Made by a program: the position numbers and the translations under genes
Notes under the pieces: model-generated
Databases searched by the model: none
The model's input: only the letters and a program-made list of their open reading frames with translations
Told to the model about the DNA's origin: nothing
Origin: Bifidobacterium pluvialisilvae
Lineage (GTDB): Bacteria > Actinomycetota > Actinomycetes > Actinomycetales > Bifidobacteriaceae
DNA length: 41,345 bases
Direction of reading: 5' to 3'
Assembly (NCBI RefSeq): GCF_019331695.1
Contig: NZ_JAHBBI010000016.1
Coordinates: forward strand, 1 to 41,345
In this document: one piece after another, positions 14,124 through 21,986 of the stretch
Layout: every line of letters begins with the position of its first letter
Position numbering within the stretch: position 1 is the stretch's first letter

Positions 14124-15728
14124 TCAGTGGGCCAGCATTTCCGTGGCGACCTCCTTCGCGCTCATCGAAGCCGGGTAGTAGGTCGGCCAGTTGTCCATCT
14201 CCTTGAGCGTCTGCTCCTGGGATTCGTCGCCCGTGAAGATGTGGAAGTGCGCGGCCTTTCCGGGCGCGATGCCGTGATCGGAGAACTGCACGACCTTCGG
14301 CGCTCCCTGCGGCACGTTGCCGGTGGCGGTGAACAGGTAGCGGACGCCGCGGTTGCCCTTGGCATAGTCGAGGATCCTGAACCCGTCGTACCGATAGGTG
14401 GCGGTGGCTGACCTGCCGTTGCTGGTGAAGGTCATCCGATTCCCCTTGATGACGATTTTCTCCACATCGGTCTTGTATCCGGTGTCGTAGTATTTCTTGT
14501 ATTCGTCAACGGTCATATCGCCCTTCTTGGCCTTGGCCTTGGCCTCCATCACCGAATCCAATGTGCCGTCCTTGAGATACGGGTATACGGACTGCCATTC
14601 GCCGGCGTAGTCGGCGATCGTGCGGTCCTTGACGTCCTGGGTGAGGAAGTAGCCGTTCGTGGTGTCGATGGCCAGGGCCTGATTGGTGATCGAGGTCAGC
14701 CACTCCAGCAGGGTCTTCTTGTTTTCGGGCAGCTGTTCGGTCACCGAGATGATCGTCTTGTTGTGTTTTCTGGCCGCGGCATCCAGCTTCTTGGCGAATT
14801 CGCCCATCTCCTGCGGGTTGACGACGAGAATGTCCACGTCGTTGCCGGAGACGACGTTGATGGCGCTTTTCAGGTCGGACGCCGACGGCTCGGATTCGCT
14901 GTTCATCGCATTGGTGTATGTGGCGGGTGTCTTGTCGACGGCGCCGATGTAGTCGAGCAGATAGTTCGCCACGGATTCGGTGGCGGCGAACCGTCGTTCG
15001 ACGTTCTTCGCACGACCCTTGTTCACCAAGGCGACGAAATCGGCGTAGTCGCCGTTCCATGCATTGGAGTGCCGCTGCACCGTGGCCTCGGTGGAGCCTC
15101 CGTCCGGTGCGGCGTCGGTGTATGCCGCGGTGATGGCCTGCGAGGCCTTGAGCACCGCTTCGGGGCTGAACCAGAGGTGGGGGTTGGTCGAGCCGTGGTG
15201 ATGGTGGTGCCCGTCGCCTTCGTCGTGCTCGTGGCTGTGCTCCTCGGTGGCGGTGATGCCCATGAGGTCGCCCACGTTCACGATCTTTTGCCTGGAGGAA
15301 TCGAGATTCGCCTTTTCCGCCCATCCGTCGTAGCCGGCGCCGTTGATGACGACGACCTGCGCCTTCGACAGCTTGGCGAGGTCCTTTGGCGTGGCCTCGT
15401 AGTCGTGCGGATCGGCGGATGTGGAATTGATCAGTGATGTCACGTTCACGCAGTTGCCGCCGAGCTCCTTGGCGAGTGATCCCCACTGGTTCACGGATGC
15501 GACCACGTCGAGCGTGACGTCGCAGGAATCGGCCACGGTGTCCGCGGCGGTGGTGGCCGTGGAGTCGGTGCCGGCCTGCATGTGGCTTCCGCGATAGGCG
15601 CTTCCGGCCGCGAACGAGCCGATGATCAGGGCGGCGGCAAGGACACCGCCTCCGATGGCGTACAGCGGGCCCCGTCGTTTACGGGATGCCGTTTCGGTGG
15701 CGGCGTTGGTTGTTGCTTCGTTGGTCAT
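14124..15728 (-). CDS. Zinc-binding protein: ZnuA-like domain fused to ZinT domain
   Basis: A 534-residue surface protein. An N-terminal membrane segment (LYAIGGGVLAAALIIGSFAAG) has no lipobox Cys. A ZnuA-type cluster-9 binding domain follows, then a ZinT domain from about residue 365 to the end (AGEWQSVYPYLKDGTLD). In the ZnuA part, DPHDYEATP and NPHLWFSP give two His ligands around a His-rich loop (HSHEHDEGDGHHHHHG). The third His is replaced by Glu in FAATESVANYL. The ZinT triad is intact (His 485, 494, 496: SDHG, HFHIF). AdcA of streptococci is a known fusion of the same kind. The ATG at 15728 is preferred over one at 15755, which has no ribosome binding site. It is the last gene of the Zur-controlled ribosomal-protein operon. 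No permease or ATPase gene is nearby. Confidence 0.9.
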   Translation of the reverse strand: MTNEATTNAATETASRKRRGPLYAIGGGVLAAALIIGSFAAGSAYRGSHMQAGTDSTATTAADTVADSCDVTLDVVASVNQWGSLAKELGGNCVNVTSLINSTSADPHDYEATPKDLAKLSKAQVVVINGAGYDGWAEKANLDSSRQKIVNVGDLMGITATEEHSHEHDEGDGHHHHHGSTNPHLWFSPEAVLKASQAITAAYTDAAPDGGSTEATVQRHSNAWNGDYADFVALVNKGRAKNVERRFAATESVANYLLDYIGAVDKTPATYTNAMNSESEPSASDLKSAINVVSGNDVDILVVNPQEMGEFAKKLDAAARKHNKTIISVTEQLPENKKTLLEWLTSITNQALAIDTTNGYFLTQDVKDRTIADYAGEWQSVYPYLKDGTLDSVMEAKAKAKKGDMTVDEYKKYYDTGYKTDVEKIVIKGNRMTFTSNGRSATATYRYDGFRILDYAKGNRGVRYLFTATGNVPQGAPKVVQFSDHGIAPGKAAHFHIFTGDESQEQTLKEMDNWPTYYPASMSAKEVATEMLAH

Positions 15729-15800
15729 GGTTGTCTTTCTACCGTTGATAATCATGAGGTTTGGGAGCGGTTTGATATATGTGGGGGAGGGGAGACGATT

Positions 15801-15968
15801 TCAGGTCTCGATATACCCCTTGCGGACGGCGCTCGCCAGATGCTGCGGCACCTGGACGGTGCGACCGTCCGGCGTGGTCACTGTGGCGAGGCTCACCGGC
15901 TTCGCCTTCCAGTTGGCGCGGCGCGAACGCGTGTTCGCGCGTGACGTCCGGTATTTCGGATGGGCCAT
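15801..15968 (-). CDS. rpmF: 50S ribosomal protein L32, zinc-independent form
   Basis: A 55-residue L32 ([21 protein letters not shown] at the start, then VTTPDGRTVQVPQHLASAV). It has no cysteine, so it cannot form the zinc knuckle of the usual L32. Its ATG shares the A of the L36 stop codon (TGATG), so translation is coupled. Such C-minus paralogues replace the zinc form during zinc starvation and free zinc. Confidence 0.93.
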   Translation of the reverse strand: MAHPKYRTSRANTRSRRANWKAKPVSLATVTTPDGRTVQVPQHLASAVRKGYIET

Positions 15969-16090
15969 CAGCCCTGCCTCGCTTTCCATCGGGGGTTCTT
16001 CTTGTTGATCACATAGGTGTGGCCGCGCCGGCGTACGACCACCGATCCCGGCTTTCTGGCCATGGACCGGATGGATGCCTTGACCTTCAT
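15968..16090 (-). CDS. rpmJ: 50S ribosomal protein L36, zinc-independent form
   Basis: A 40-residue L36: [20 protein letters not shown], then [20 protein letters not shown]. The Cys/His zinc ligands of standard L36 are absent. GGAAAGGAAG precedes the start. It overlaps L32 by one base and lies 37 nt after S14 in the Zur-controlled operon. The gene is short and easily missed. Confidence 0.93.
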   Translation of the reverse strand: MKVKASIRSMARKPGSVVVRRRGHTYVINKKNPRWKARQG

Positions 16091-16127
16091 GGGAGTCTTC
16101 CTTTCCGTATGGTGATTCTCCTGCCGT

Positions 16128-16433
16128 TCACCAGCTCGATTTGGTGACGCCGGGCAGGTTGCCGGCGTGGGCGAGGTCGCGCATGCGCACTCGCGAAACG
16201 GCGAACTTGCGCAGATAGCCGCGCGGACGCCCGTCGATGGAATCGCGGTTGCGCAGTCTGGTGGGGCTGGCGTCTCGCGGCAGGGCGTGCAGTGCCTTCA
16301 TCGCGGCTTCGCGCTCCGCCTCGCTGATATGGGGGTTGACGCCGGCCTTCTTGAGTTCGGCGCGTCGTTCGGCGTATTTTGCCACGATACGTTCGCGTTG
16401 GCGTTGCCGGGCGATCTTACTGGTCTTGGCCAT
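16128..16433 (-). CDS. rpsN: 30S ribosomal protein S14, zinc-independent long form
   Basis: A 101-residue S14 ([49 protein letters not shown]). It is the long, cysteine-free version, unlike the short 61-residue zinc form. The ATG at 16433 has AAGGAG at a 10-nt spacing; an ATG three codons upstream is only 1 nt from it. Third gene of the alternative ribosomal-protein operon. Confidence 0.95.
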   Translation of the reverse strand: MAKTSKIARQRQRERIVAKYAERRAELKKAGVNPHISEAEREAAMKALHALPRDASPTRLRNRDSIDGRPRGYLRKFAVSRVRMRDLAHAGNLPGVTKSSW

Positions 16434-16455
16434 GATTTTCATACTCCTTGTGGTC

Positions 16456-16626
16456 TCATCGCGTTTCGCGGAAGATGACGCGTTTTTTGACGATCGGATC
16501 GTATTTCATGAGTTCCAGTCGTTCGGGTGTGTTCCGTCGGTTCTTCCGGGTGGTGTAGGTGAATCCGGTGCCTTCCGTCGACCGCATCGTGATGACCGGG
16601 CGGATGTCGGATGATTTGCTTGCCAT
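16456..16626 (-). CDS. rpmG: 50S ribosomal protein L33, zinc-independent form
   Basis: A 56-residue L33 ([39 protein letters not shown]). No cysteines, so zinc is not needed. GAAGGAACC precedes the start at 16626. Second gene of the operon, between L28 and S14. Confidence 0.95.
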   Translation of the reverse strand: MASKSSDIRPVITMRSTEGTGFTYTTRKNRRNTPERLELMKYDPIVKKRVIFRETR

Positions 16627-16749
16627 GATGGTTCCTTCGATGAAGATGCCGGCCGCGGAAGATGGAGAAACGCGACCGGCAAGACTGTGATGCCGCAAGC
16701 CGGTCTGGATGCCGGGCCGGCTTGCGGCGTGTTGTGCCGTCGATGGGCG

Positions 16750-16989
16750 TCAGGCCGTGATCTCGTTGCGGCGGATCAATTCGGCGACCACGACGTCGAT
16801 GCCCCGACGGTCGATGGTCCTGATGCCGCGGGCGGAGACGGTCAGGGTGATTCGGCGCCCCAGTGAGGGGACCCAATAGGTCTTGTGCTGGAGGTTCACG
16901 CCAAAGCGTCGGCGGGTCTTGCGGTGCGAATGGGAGACGCGGTTGCCGACTCCGGCCCGCCTCCCGGTGACTTGACAATGTTTGGTCAT
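16750..16989 (-). CDS. rpmB: 50S ribosomal protein L28, zinc-independent form
   Basis: A 79-residue L28 of the mycobacterial RpmB2 type ([40 protein letters not shown]). It has one cysteine, not the CxxC pairs of the zinc form. First gene of the operon, 18 bp downstream of the Zur box at 17008-17022. An S18 paralogue, part of the mycobacterial operon, is absent here. Confidence 0.95.
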   Translation of the reverse strand: MTKHCQVTGRRAGVGNRVSHSHRKTRRRFGVNLQHKTYWVPSLGRRITLTVSARGIRTIDRRGIDVVVAELIRRNEITA

Positions 16990-17007
16990 GGATGTCATCA
17001 TAGCTAA

Positions 17008-17022
17008 TGAGAATCATTATCA
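17008..17022. promoter_or_regulatory. Zur-box-like site between L28 and the CobW-like gene
   Basis: TGAGAATCATTATCA lies in the divergent spacer, 18 bp before L28 and about 140 bp before the CobW-like gene. It could control both directions. Confidence 0.8.
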
Positions 17023-17158
17023 CAAATTGGTGATGCATGAGATCGCGTCATGCGTGGAAACGCAACGGTTGTCCGGGATGGCTCCCGGCGCGTCGCCGGG
17101 ATATCCCGGCTGCGGAATCCGTCGGGCCGGTTCATGCGCTACCAGTGGAAAAGGAATC

Positions 17159-18454
17159 ATGGATATCAACGAACCGATGCATATGGCCAAGGCCGATATG
17201 TCGGAGCCCCTTCGTCCTGACCGTGTCGTGCTGCTGACCAGCATGGATGGTGTTACCCGAGACCTCGCCGCATTCTGCGCGGGTGACGGTCCGGATGTCT
17301 GTGTCATCCGATATCGCGTGGAACGGCGATTCATGGGAATGGAGCAGTCGGACGATGACTCGCACTCGATAATGCATGAGGGCTGTCTGTCCGACGTGGC
17401 CATTGTGCGAACGGTGCAGGGCTGCTCCCTGGTGACGCACGGCGAGGAACGCTTTGCGATGCCTGGCTGTTGCGTGACGTGCGCCATCAAATCCGATGTG
17501 GAGCGCATGATTGTGGGGTTGGGCAATGCCATACGCCGCTGTGGCGTGTGCACGGGCGTCACCTTCGTCGTCGTGCTGCCCGTGGGACTGCAGGCGTTCC
17601 CCATCGCCCAGTATCTTGACGACTGCTTTTCGTTCGCCGACGATCTCGGCGACAACGGTACGGTGACGCCCGTGCCGCGTGTCGCCGCCGTGGCGACGGT
17701 CGTGAACGAGGTGGGGTTGCGTGACCGGTTGTTCGACGACGCCCCGTTCGAGTCCGACGACGGCGACGTGGTCATTGTGGACGAACGGTCGGTCGGCGAG
17801 GTCGAGGCGCTGCTGTTGCGGGAGGCGAGTCATGTGCTCACCATATCCGCGTGGACCGGGGAGATCGACGAACCGGATTGCGGTTCGATGTGGATGGGCG
17901 AGCTGATCGGTCAGATCCGTTCGTCCGACGACGCGAAGATCGAATGCGCCTGCGATGTCGACTGGCGGGCCCTGGCCTCGGGCTCGTATTCGCTTGATGG
18001 GGCGCAGCGTCGGCTTGACGCCCTGTCGCTGCGGCGGTCCTGCGACAGTCCCGTCCAGACGCATATGCCGGTTCGGCTGGAATGCTCCAGGGACGGGTTC
18101 GAGGCCACCGTGGTGCATTCGCCGAGACCGGTGCATCCGGGGCGGCTGTCGACGCTGCTCAACGAAATCGAAACGCCGGTGCATATCCGAGGCCATTTCA
18201 CCGTGCCGACCAAGCCGTTTTCGGTGTTCGTGTGGGAGGGCGGCCCCGGCGGGGTCTCCATCGAGGAGCTTGACAACATCGAGGGCGATCTGCCGGCGGA
18301 GACGATACTGCAGATCGTCTCCGCCGTGCATACGGATATCCCGTTGCGGTTGGAATGGCTGCTGCTCACCGATGACGAGTTGAGGATGCCGACGACGTCA
18401 TGGTTCGACCAGGCCGACGAGTTCACTGCATGGAGCAACGCCGCGCATCGCTGA
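17159..18454 (+). CDS. CobW-like protein without a P-loop
   Basis: A 431-residue protein related to the COG0523/CobW metallochaperones. The N-terminal strand RVVLLTSMDGVTRDLAAF stands where G3E GTPases have the Walker A motif GxxGxGKT, which is missing. The metal motif appears as PGCCVTCAIKSDVERMI, matching the family's GCxxC region. The CobW C-terminal domain is recognisable near residues 340-400 (LLNEIETPVHIRGHFTVPTKP, FVWEGGPGG). Zur-controlled relatives are thought to hand zinc to client enzymes with GTP hydrolysis; without a P-loop this one probably does not hydrolyse GTP. The ATG at 17159 has AAAAGGA upstream. It is divergent from the zinc-free ribosomal proteins across one Zur box. Confidence 0.78.
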   Translation: MDINEPMHMAKADMSEPLRPDRVVLLTSMDGVTRDLAAFCAGDGPDVCVIRYRVERRFMGMEQSDDDSHSIMHEGCLSDVAIVRTVQGCSLVTHGEERFAMPGCCVTCAIKSDVERMIVGLGNAIRRCGVCTGVTFVVVLPVGLQAFPIAQYLDDCFSFADDLGDNGTVTPVPRVAAVATVVNEVGLRDRLFDDAPFESDDGDVVIVDERSVGEVEALLLREASHVLTISAWTGEIDEPDCGSMWMGELIGQIRSSDDAKIECACDVDWRALASGSYSLDGAQRRLDALSLRRSCDSPVQTHMPVRLECSRDGFEATVVHSPRPVHPGRLSTLLNEIETPVHIRGHFTVPTKPFSVFVWEGGPGGVSIEELDNIEGDLPAETILQIVSAVHTDIPLRLEWLLLTDDELRMPTTSWFDQADEFTAWSNAAHR

Positions 18455-18539
18455 TCGCCCATAGGATTTCCCGCATCGTGCGTGTCGGCTTGGGAAACGC
18501 CGTGATGGGCGATGATTGACGGGTGATTTTCATCAATAA

Positions 18540-18554
18540 TGAAAACGATTATCA
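18540..18554. promoter_or_regulatory. Zur-box-like site before the ZnuA lipoprotein
   Basis: TGAAAACGATTATCA lies 67 bp upstream of the start at 18622. An AT-rich TTTATGTGTATACT follows, with TATACT (18563-18568) as a possible -10, so the box would cover or abut the promoter. Confidence 0.8.
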
Positions 18555-18621
18555 ATTTATGTGTATACTGGGGCGTGGAATTCCTCAGAGAGGGGAATGC
18601 AACGGTAGAAAGCTGGAAGAA

Positions 18622-19557
18622 ATGACGATTTGGACGAAGAAACTGCAGCGCAAGGTGACCGTGCTGGCCGCGGCGACGGCGGCGGTGGTCATGACCGCAG
18701 GGCTTGCGGCATGCGGGAACAGTGCATCCGGCGGCGCATCGCAGTCCGCCGACAACGGGGGAAGCTCCAAGATCGAAGTTGTGGCGAGCATCAACCAGTG
18801 GGGTTCCGTCGCCGAGGCCCTCGGCGGCGACAAGGTCGACGTGCAGTCGATCATGAAGAGCACGAACGTGGAGGCCCACGATTACGAGCCGTCCACCTCC
18901 GACGTCGCCGCGTTCACCAAGGCGCAGGTCGCCGTGGTGAACGGCGCCGACTACGATCCATGGGCGTCGAAGGCCGCGGCCTCCACCAAGGCCGACGTGG
19001 TGAACGCCGCTGAGACCGACGGCATCAAGGAAGGCGACAACCCGCATGTCTGGTTCTCCAAGGACGTGCGCGAGAAGACCGCCGACGCCATCACCGCCGC
19101 CTATGAGAAGGCCATGCCCGACCAGAAGGACTACTTCGAGCAGCAGCACAAGAACTGGGAGGTCCAGGAGCAGAAGGTCGAGGACAAGATCAAAGCCGCA
19201 TCGGCCAAGACCAAGGGCGTGCCGTACGGTGCCAGTGAATCCGTCGCATGGTATCTCGCCGACGACCTCGGCATGACCGACACCACGACGAGCGGCTACA
19301 AGAACGCCAGCGCCAACGAAAGCGAGCCCTCGCCCGCCGACGTCAAGCAGTTCGCCGACGCCCTGAAGGCCGGCAAGATGAAGGTGTTCGTGCTCAACAC
19401 GCAGGAGGCCAACGACACCACCAAGCAGCTGGAGTCCGCCGCCGCCGAAGGCAACGTGCCCGTGGTGAAGCTCACCGAGCAGATGCCGCAGGAGTACACC
19501 AGCCTCACCGACTGGATGAGCGCCCTGGTCGACGACTTCGACAGCGCGGTGAAGTGA
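18622..19557 (+). CDS. Zinc ABC transporter substrate-binding lipoprotein, ZnuA-like
   Basis: A 311-residue lipoprotein with signal peptide and lipobox LAAC at Cys 31. Cluster-9 metal-binding motifs are VEAHDYEPST and NPHVWFSKD (two His ligands). As in the neighbouring fusion protein, the expected third His is a Glu (GASESVAWYL). NESEPSPADVKQF and VFVLNTQEAND follow. There is no His-rich loop. GGAAGAA precedes ATG 18622. No znuB or znuC lies in the window; the partner transporter must be elsewhere. It has its own Zur-box-like site and a good terminator. Confidence 0.9.
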   Translation: MTIWTKKLQRKVTVLAAATAAVVMTAGLAACGNSASGGASQSADNGGSSKIEVVASINQWGSVAEALGGDKVDVQSIMKSTNVEAHDYEPSTSDVAAFTKAQVAVVNGADYDPWASKAAASTKADVVNAAETDGIKEGDNPHVWFSKDVREKTADAITAAYEKAMPDQKDYFEQQHKNWEVQEQKVEDKIKAASAKTKGVPYGASESVAWYLADDLGMTDTTTSGYKNASANESEPSPADVKQFADALKAGKMKVFVLNTQEANDTTKQLESAAAEGNVPVVKLTEQMPQEYTSLTDWMSALVDDFDSAVK

Positions 19558-19572
19558 CCGAAATGGCCTGAT

Positions 19573-19620
19573 GCCGGTTCACTCTTTATGGGGATACACA
19601 AAGAGTGAACCGGCTTTCTC
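19573..19620 (+). terminator. Terminator hairpin of the ZnuA gene
   Basis: GCCGGTTCACTCTTT (19573-19587) pairs perfectly with 19600-19614 (15 bp) around a 12-nt loop, followed by TTTCTC. It is the first of three consecutive perfect hairpins. Confidence 0.85.
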
Positions 19621-19627
19621 GTATATC

Positions 19628-19676
19628 GGACGTGCCGTCCACTGAAAACCGCATGGTTCCAGTGGACGGCACGTCC
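19628..19676. repeat. Perfect 17-bp hairpin between two related hairpins
   Basis: GGACGTGCCGTCCACTG (19628-19644) pairs exactly with 19660-19676. Inside the loop AACC/GGTT can extend pairing. The hairpin is bracketed by a direct repeat CTCGTATAT on each side. Confidence 0.85.
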
Positions 19677-19691
19677 TCGTATATGTTTTGC

Positions 19692-19728
19692 GGTTCACTC
19701 TTTACGCCCCCTGTGCAAAGAGTGAACC
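19692..19728. terminator. Third hairpin, at the end of the telA operon
   Basis: GGTTCACTCTTT (19692-19703) pairs perfectly with AAAGAGTGAACC (19717-19728). The arms are the same as the core of the hairpin at 19573-19614, with a different loop. It lies 8 bp beyond the telA stop on the minus strand. Confidence 0.75.
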
Positions 19729-19736
19729 ACGCTCGG

Positions 19737-20885
19737 CTACCGACCGAGCTGCTGGGCGTTCTCGATGAGCGCGTTCTTCAGGTCGCCTTCGAGTTGGCGC
19801 ATCTTCACCTCGGCGGCCTGGCGGCTGGCCTTGCCCTCCTTCTGGATTTGCACGGTCTCGCGCAGTGTGGAGATCAGCTCCGAGTTCACCTTCTCCAGCG
19901 TCTCGATGTCGACCACGGAACGCTGGTTGGCCTTCTCGGCATCAACGGCGCCCTGGTGCAGCGCACGGGCGTTGGCCTGGATGAGCCGGTTGGTCACGTC
20001 GTCGGTCTTCTTCTGCAGCTCCAGCGCCTGACGCTGGTTCTCCAGACCCAGCGCGATGACCATCTGGCTCTTCCACACCGGAATCGTGGTGGAGATGGTG
20101 GTGTCGATCTTGTCGCACACCATCTGGTCGGCGTTCTGGATGATTTTGATCTGCGGCGCGGTCTGCAGGCAGATCACGCTCACACGGTCGAGATCGTCGA
20201 GACGCTTGGCGAAGCGCTCCAGCTTGGCCTTGAAGTCGGAGAGGATTTGCGCCTGCATGGGGTCCTGTGCGGCGGCGGCCTCCTGCTCGAGCTTCGGCAG
20301 CTGGTTCGCGTTGAAGTCCGCCAGCGCCTTCTTGCCGGCGAGCACGGTGATCTTCAGGTCGCGGTACTGCTCGGCGTTGCGTTCGTACATGGTGTTGAAC
20401 ATCGAGATGTCGGAGATGAGCTGGCTCTGCGAGCTTTCCAGCTTGGAGACGATGTCGTCGATCTGCGTGGAGACCTTCTCGTAGCGGCGGCGCAGCTTGT
20501 TGATGTTCACGGCGATCGTGCCGAGGATCGGCACCTTCTTGATGCCGCTGAGCTCGGCCTCGTCCACGGTGACGAGCAGTCCCTGCAGCAGTTCGCCCGC
20601 CTGCCCGGCGTCCTTGGAGCGGGTCTTGGAGAGGATGTCGTCGGCGAACGTCGACGTGGCACGCTGCACGTCCTTGCCGTAGGCCGATTCGATGCCCGAC
20701 TTGGTCAGGTCGAGGGAGCCGGCGAGCTGCTGCACCTTCGCCTGGTCGGCGGGGCTGAGCTTGGCGATCTGCTGGTCGGGCGTGGCGTCGGCCGCCAGCG
20801 CCTGCTGGTCGGGCGTGGTGGCGAGGTCCACGGCCTGGGAGGTCTGCGCGCCTCCGGCGAGGTCGCTGAGAGAGATTTCCTTCAT
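19737..20885 (-). CDS. telA: TelA-family toxic anion resistance protein
   Basis: A 382-residue, largely helical cytosolic protein of the TelA/KlaA family. Recognisable blocks: LLVTVDEAELSGIKKVPILGTI, LDRVSVICLQTAPQIKIIQ and TTISTTIPVWKSQMVIALGL. The rest is coiled coil rich in Gln, Lys and Glu. Family members are linked to tellurite, colicin or antimicrobial tolerance, but the biochemical role is not known. It is the last gene of the four-gene operon, 3 nt after the anchored binding protein. Confidence 0.93.
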   Translation of the reverse strand: MKEISLSDLAGGAQTSQAVDLATTPDQQALAADATPDQQIAKLSPADQAKVQQLAGSLDLTKSGIESAYGKDVQRATSTFADDILSKTRSKDAGQAGELLQGLLVTVDEAELSGIKKVPILGTIAVNINKLRRRYEKVSTQIDDIVSKLESSQSQLISDISMFNTMYERNAEQYRDLKITVLAGKKALADFNANQLPKLEQEAAAAQDPMQAQILSDFKAKLERFAKRLDDLDRVSVICLQTAPQIKIIQNADQMVCDKIDTTISTTIPVWKSQMVIALGLENQRQALELQKKTDDVTNRLIQANARALHQGAVDAEKANQRSVVDIETLEKVNSELISTLRETVQIQKEGKASRQAAEVKMRQLEGDLKNALIENAQQLGR

Positions 20886-20888
20886 GGT

Positions 20889-21986
20889 TTATTGTCCTTT
20901 CGAGAGCGTGGTGATGATCGCCTGCATGGCGTCGTTGTTGGGCAGTTCGGAGACGGCGGTGATCTGGTCGACGGTGCCGGGCACCTTGAACCGTTTGATG
21001 CCGTCGGTGCCGGTGAAGTTGGCCGAACGGAAGCCGTGCCGTTGCCAGGCGAGCTTCTGCATATCGTCGCTCTTGAGCAGCGTCAGCAGTTTGCGTCCCT
21101 TGTCGTCGAGCGGTATGAGCATGTGCGTGGACCATACGGTCGGCGTCGGGTAGACGATGACGATGTCGTCCTTCACCTGGTTCCATGCGTCGGGCTGGTT
21201 CGCGGCCACGTCGAGCACCTGGCTCTCATAGCCGATCATCATGGGCTTGGATCCGACGCCCAGCGTGAGGAACTGGTTGAAGCTGTCCTCCGAGCTGGTC
21301 TCCATCCATCCGGATTTCGAGAAGATGGTCTGCAAGGTGGCCTTGTCGCGCTGCACGGACTGCACGGTCGCCGGCTGCCCGCCGTTGAGCACCGTGGCCA
21401 CCAAAGCCGCGTATTCGTTTCCGGAGTTGGATTTCACCGGGTCGGTCGAGTCGATGCGGAACTGTCCGTAGCCGCCCGACCATCCGACCTGCGCCCACGT
21501 CTTGTTGCTCTTCAATGCGTCGACGGCCTTGGTCATGTCCATGCGGTAGACGCCGTCGGTCTTGCTCATCAGGCCGGTTTTCACCAGTCCGTCGGCCACC
21601 TGCTTGTGCGTGTAGATGACGATGGGGGAGTTGAAGACGATATCGGCGCCCGACGTGTCGATTTTCTTCGACTTGCCGTATTCGACGGCGACCTTCGATG
21701 ACGGGAAGAGATAATCCATGCCGTTGTTGTCGGCGTCCATCATGGCCAACGACCCGGCCTTGCGGTAGTCGATCTTCAGGCCGTTCTTCGCGGCGAGATT
21801 CTTGAACTCCTGGTCCTCGAACAGGGTGATCTTCTCGCCGCCCAGATAGCCGGTCACGCTTTGGGTCTGCACCGGCTTTGGCGCGGTGCTGGTCTTCCAG
21901 TTGCGGAACACGGTGACGCCGCCGATCACCAGCACCACGACCAGCAGCGCGGCGAGGCCGATGACCTTCGATTTCGAGAGTTTCAC
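20889..21986 (-). CDS. Membrane-anchored substrate-binding-like protein (paralogue of 11509-12600)
   Basis: A 365-residue protein with one N-terminal membrane helix (VIGLAALLVVVLVIGGVTVF) and an extracellular type-2 binding-protein-like domain. It shares block after block with the protein at 11509: SVTGYLGGEK, YRKAGSLAMM, GMDYLFPSS, STDPVKSNSGNEYAALV, SGWMETSSEDSFNQFLTLGV and YPTPTVWSTH. The start overlaps the end of the XpaC-like gene by ATGA. There are no transporter genes, so a sensing or chaperone role seems likelier than uptake (inference). Confidence 0.83.
   Translation of the reverse strand: MKLSKSKVIGLAALLVVVLVIGGVTVFRNWKTSTAPKPVQTQSVTGYLGGEKITLFEDQEFKNLAAKNGLKIDYRKAGSLAMMDADNNGMDYLFPSSKVAVEYGKSKKIDTSGADIVFNSPIVIYTHKQVADGLVKTGLMSKTDGVYRMDMTKAVDALKSNKTWAQVGWSGGYGQFRIDSTDPVKSNSGNEYAALVATVLNGGQPATVQSVQRDKATLQTIFSKSGWMETSSEDSFNQFLTLGVGSKPMMIGYESQVLDVAANQPDAWNQVKDDIVIVYPTPTVWSTHMLIPLDDKGRKLLTLLKSDDMQKLAWQRHGFRSANFTGTDGIKRFKVPGTVDQITAVSELPNNDAMQAIITTLSKGQ

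Noticed and set aside
19605-21701. Long plus-strand open frame (about 698 codons) opposite telA and the binding protein
   Set aside because: It is the high-GC antisense shadow of two well-supported minus-strand genes; Val/Gly/Leu/Arg-rich with no domain.
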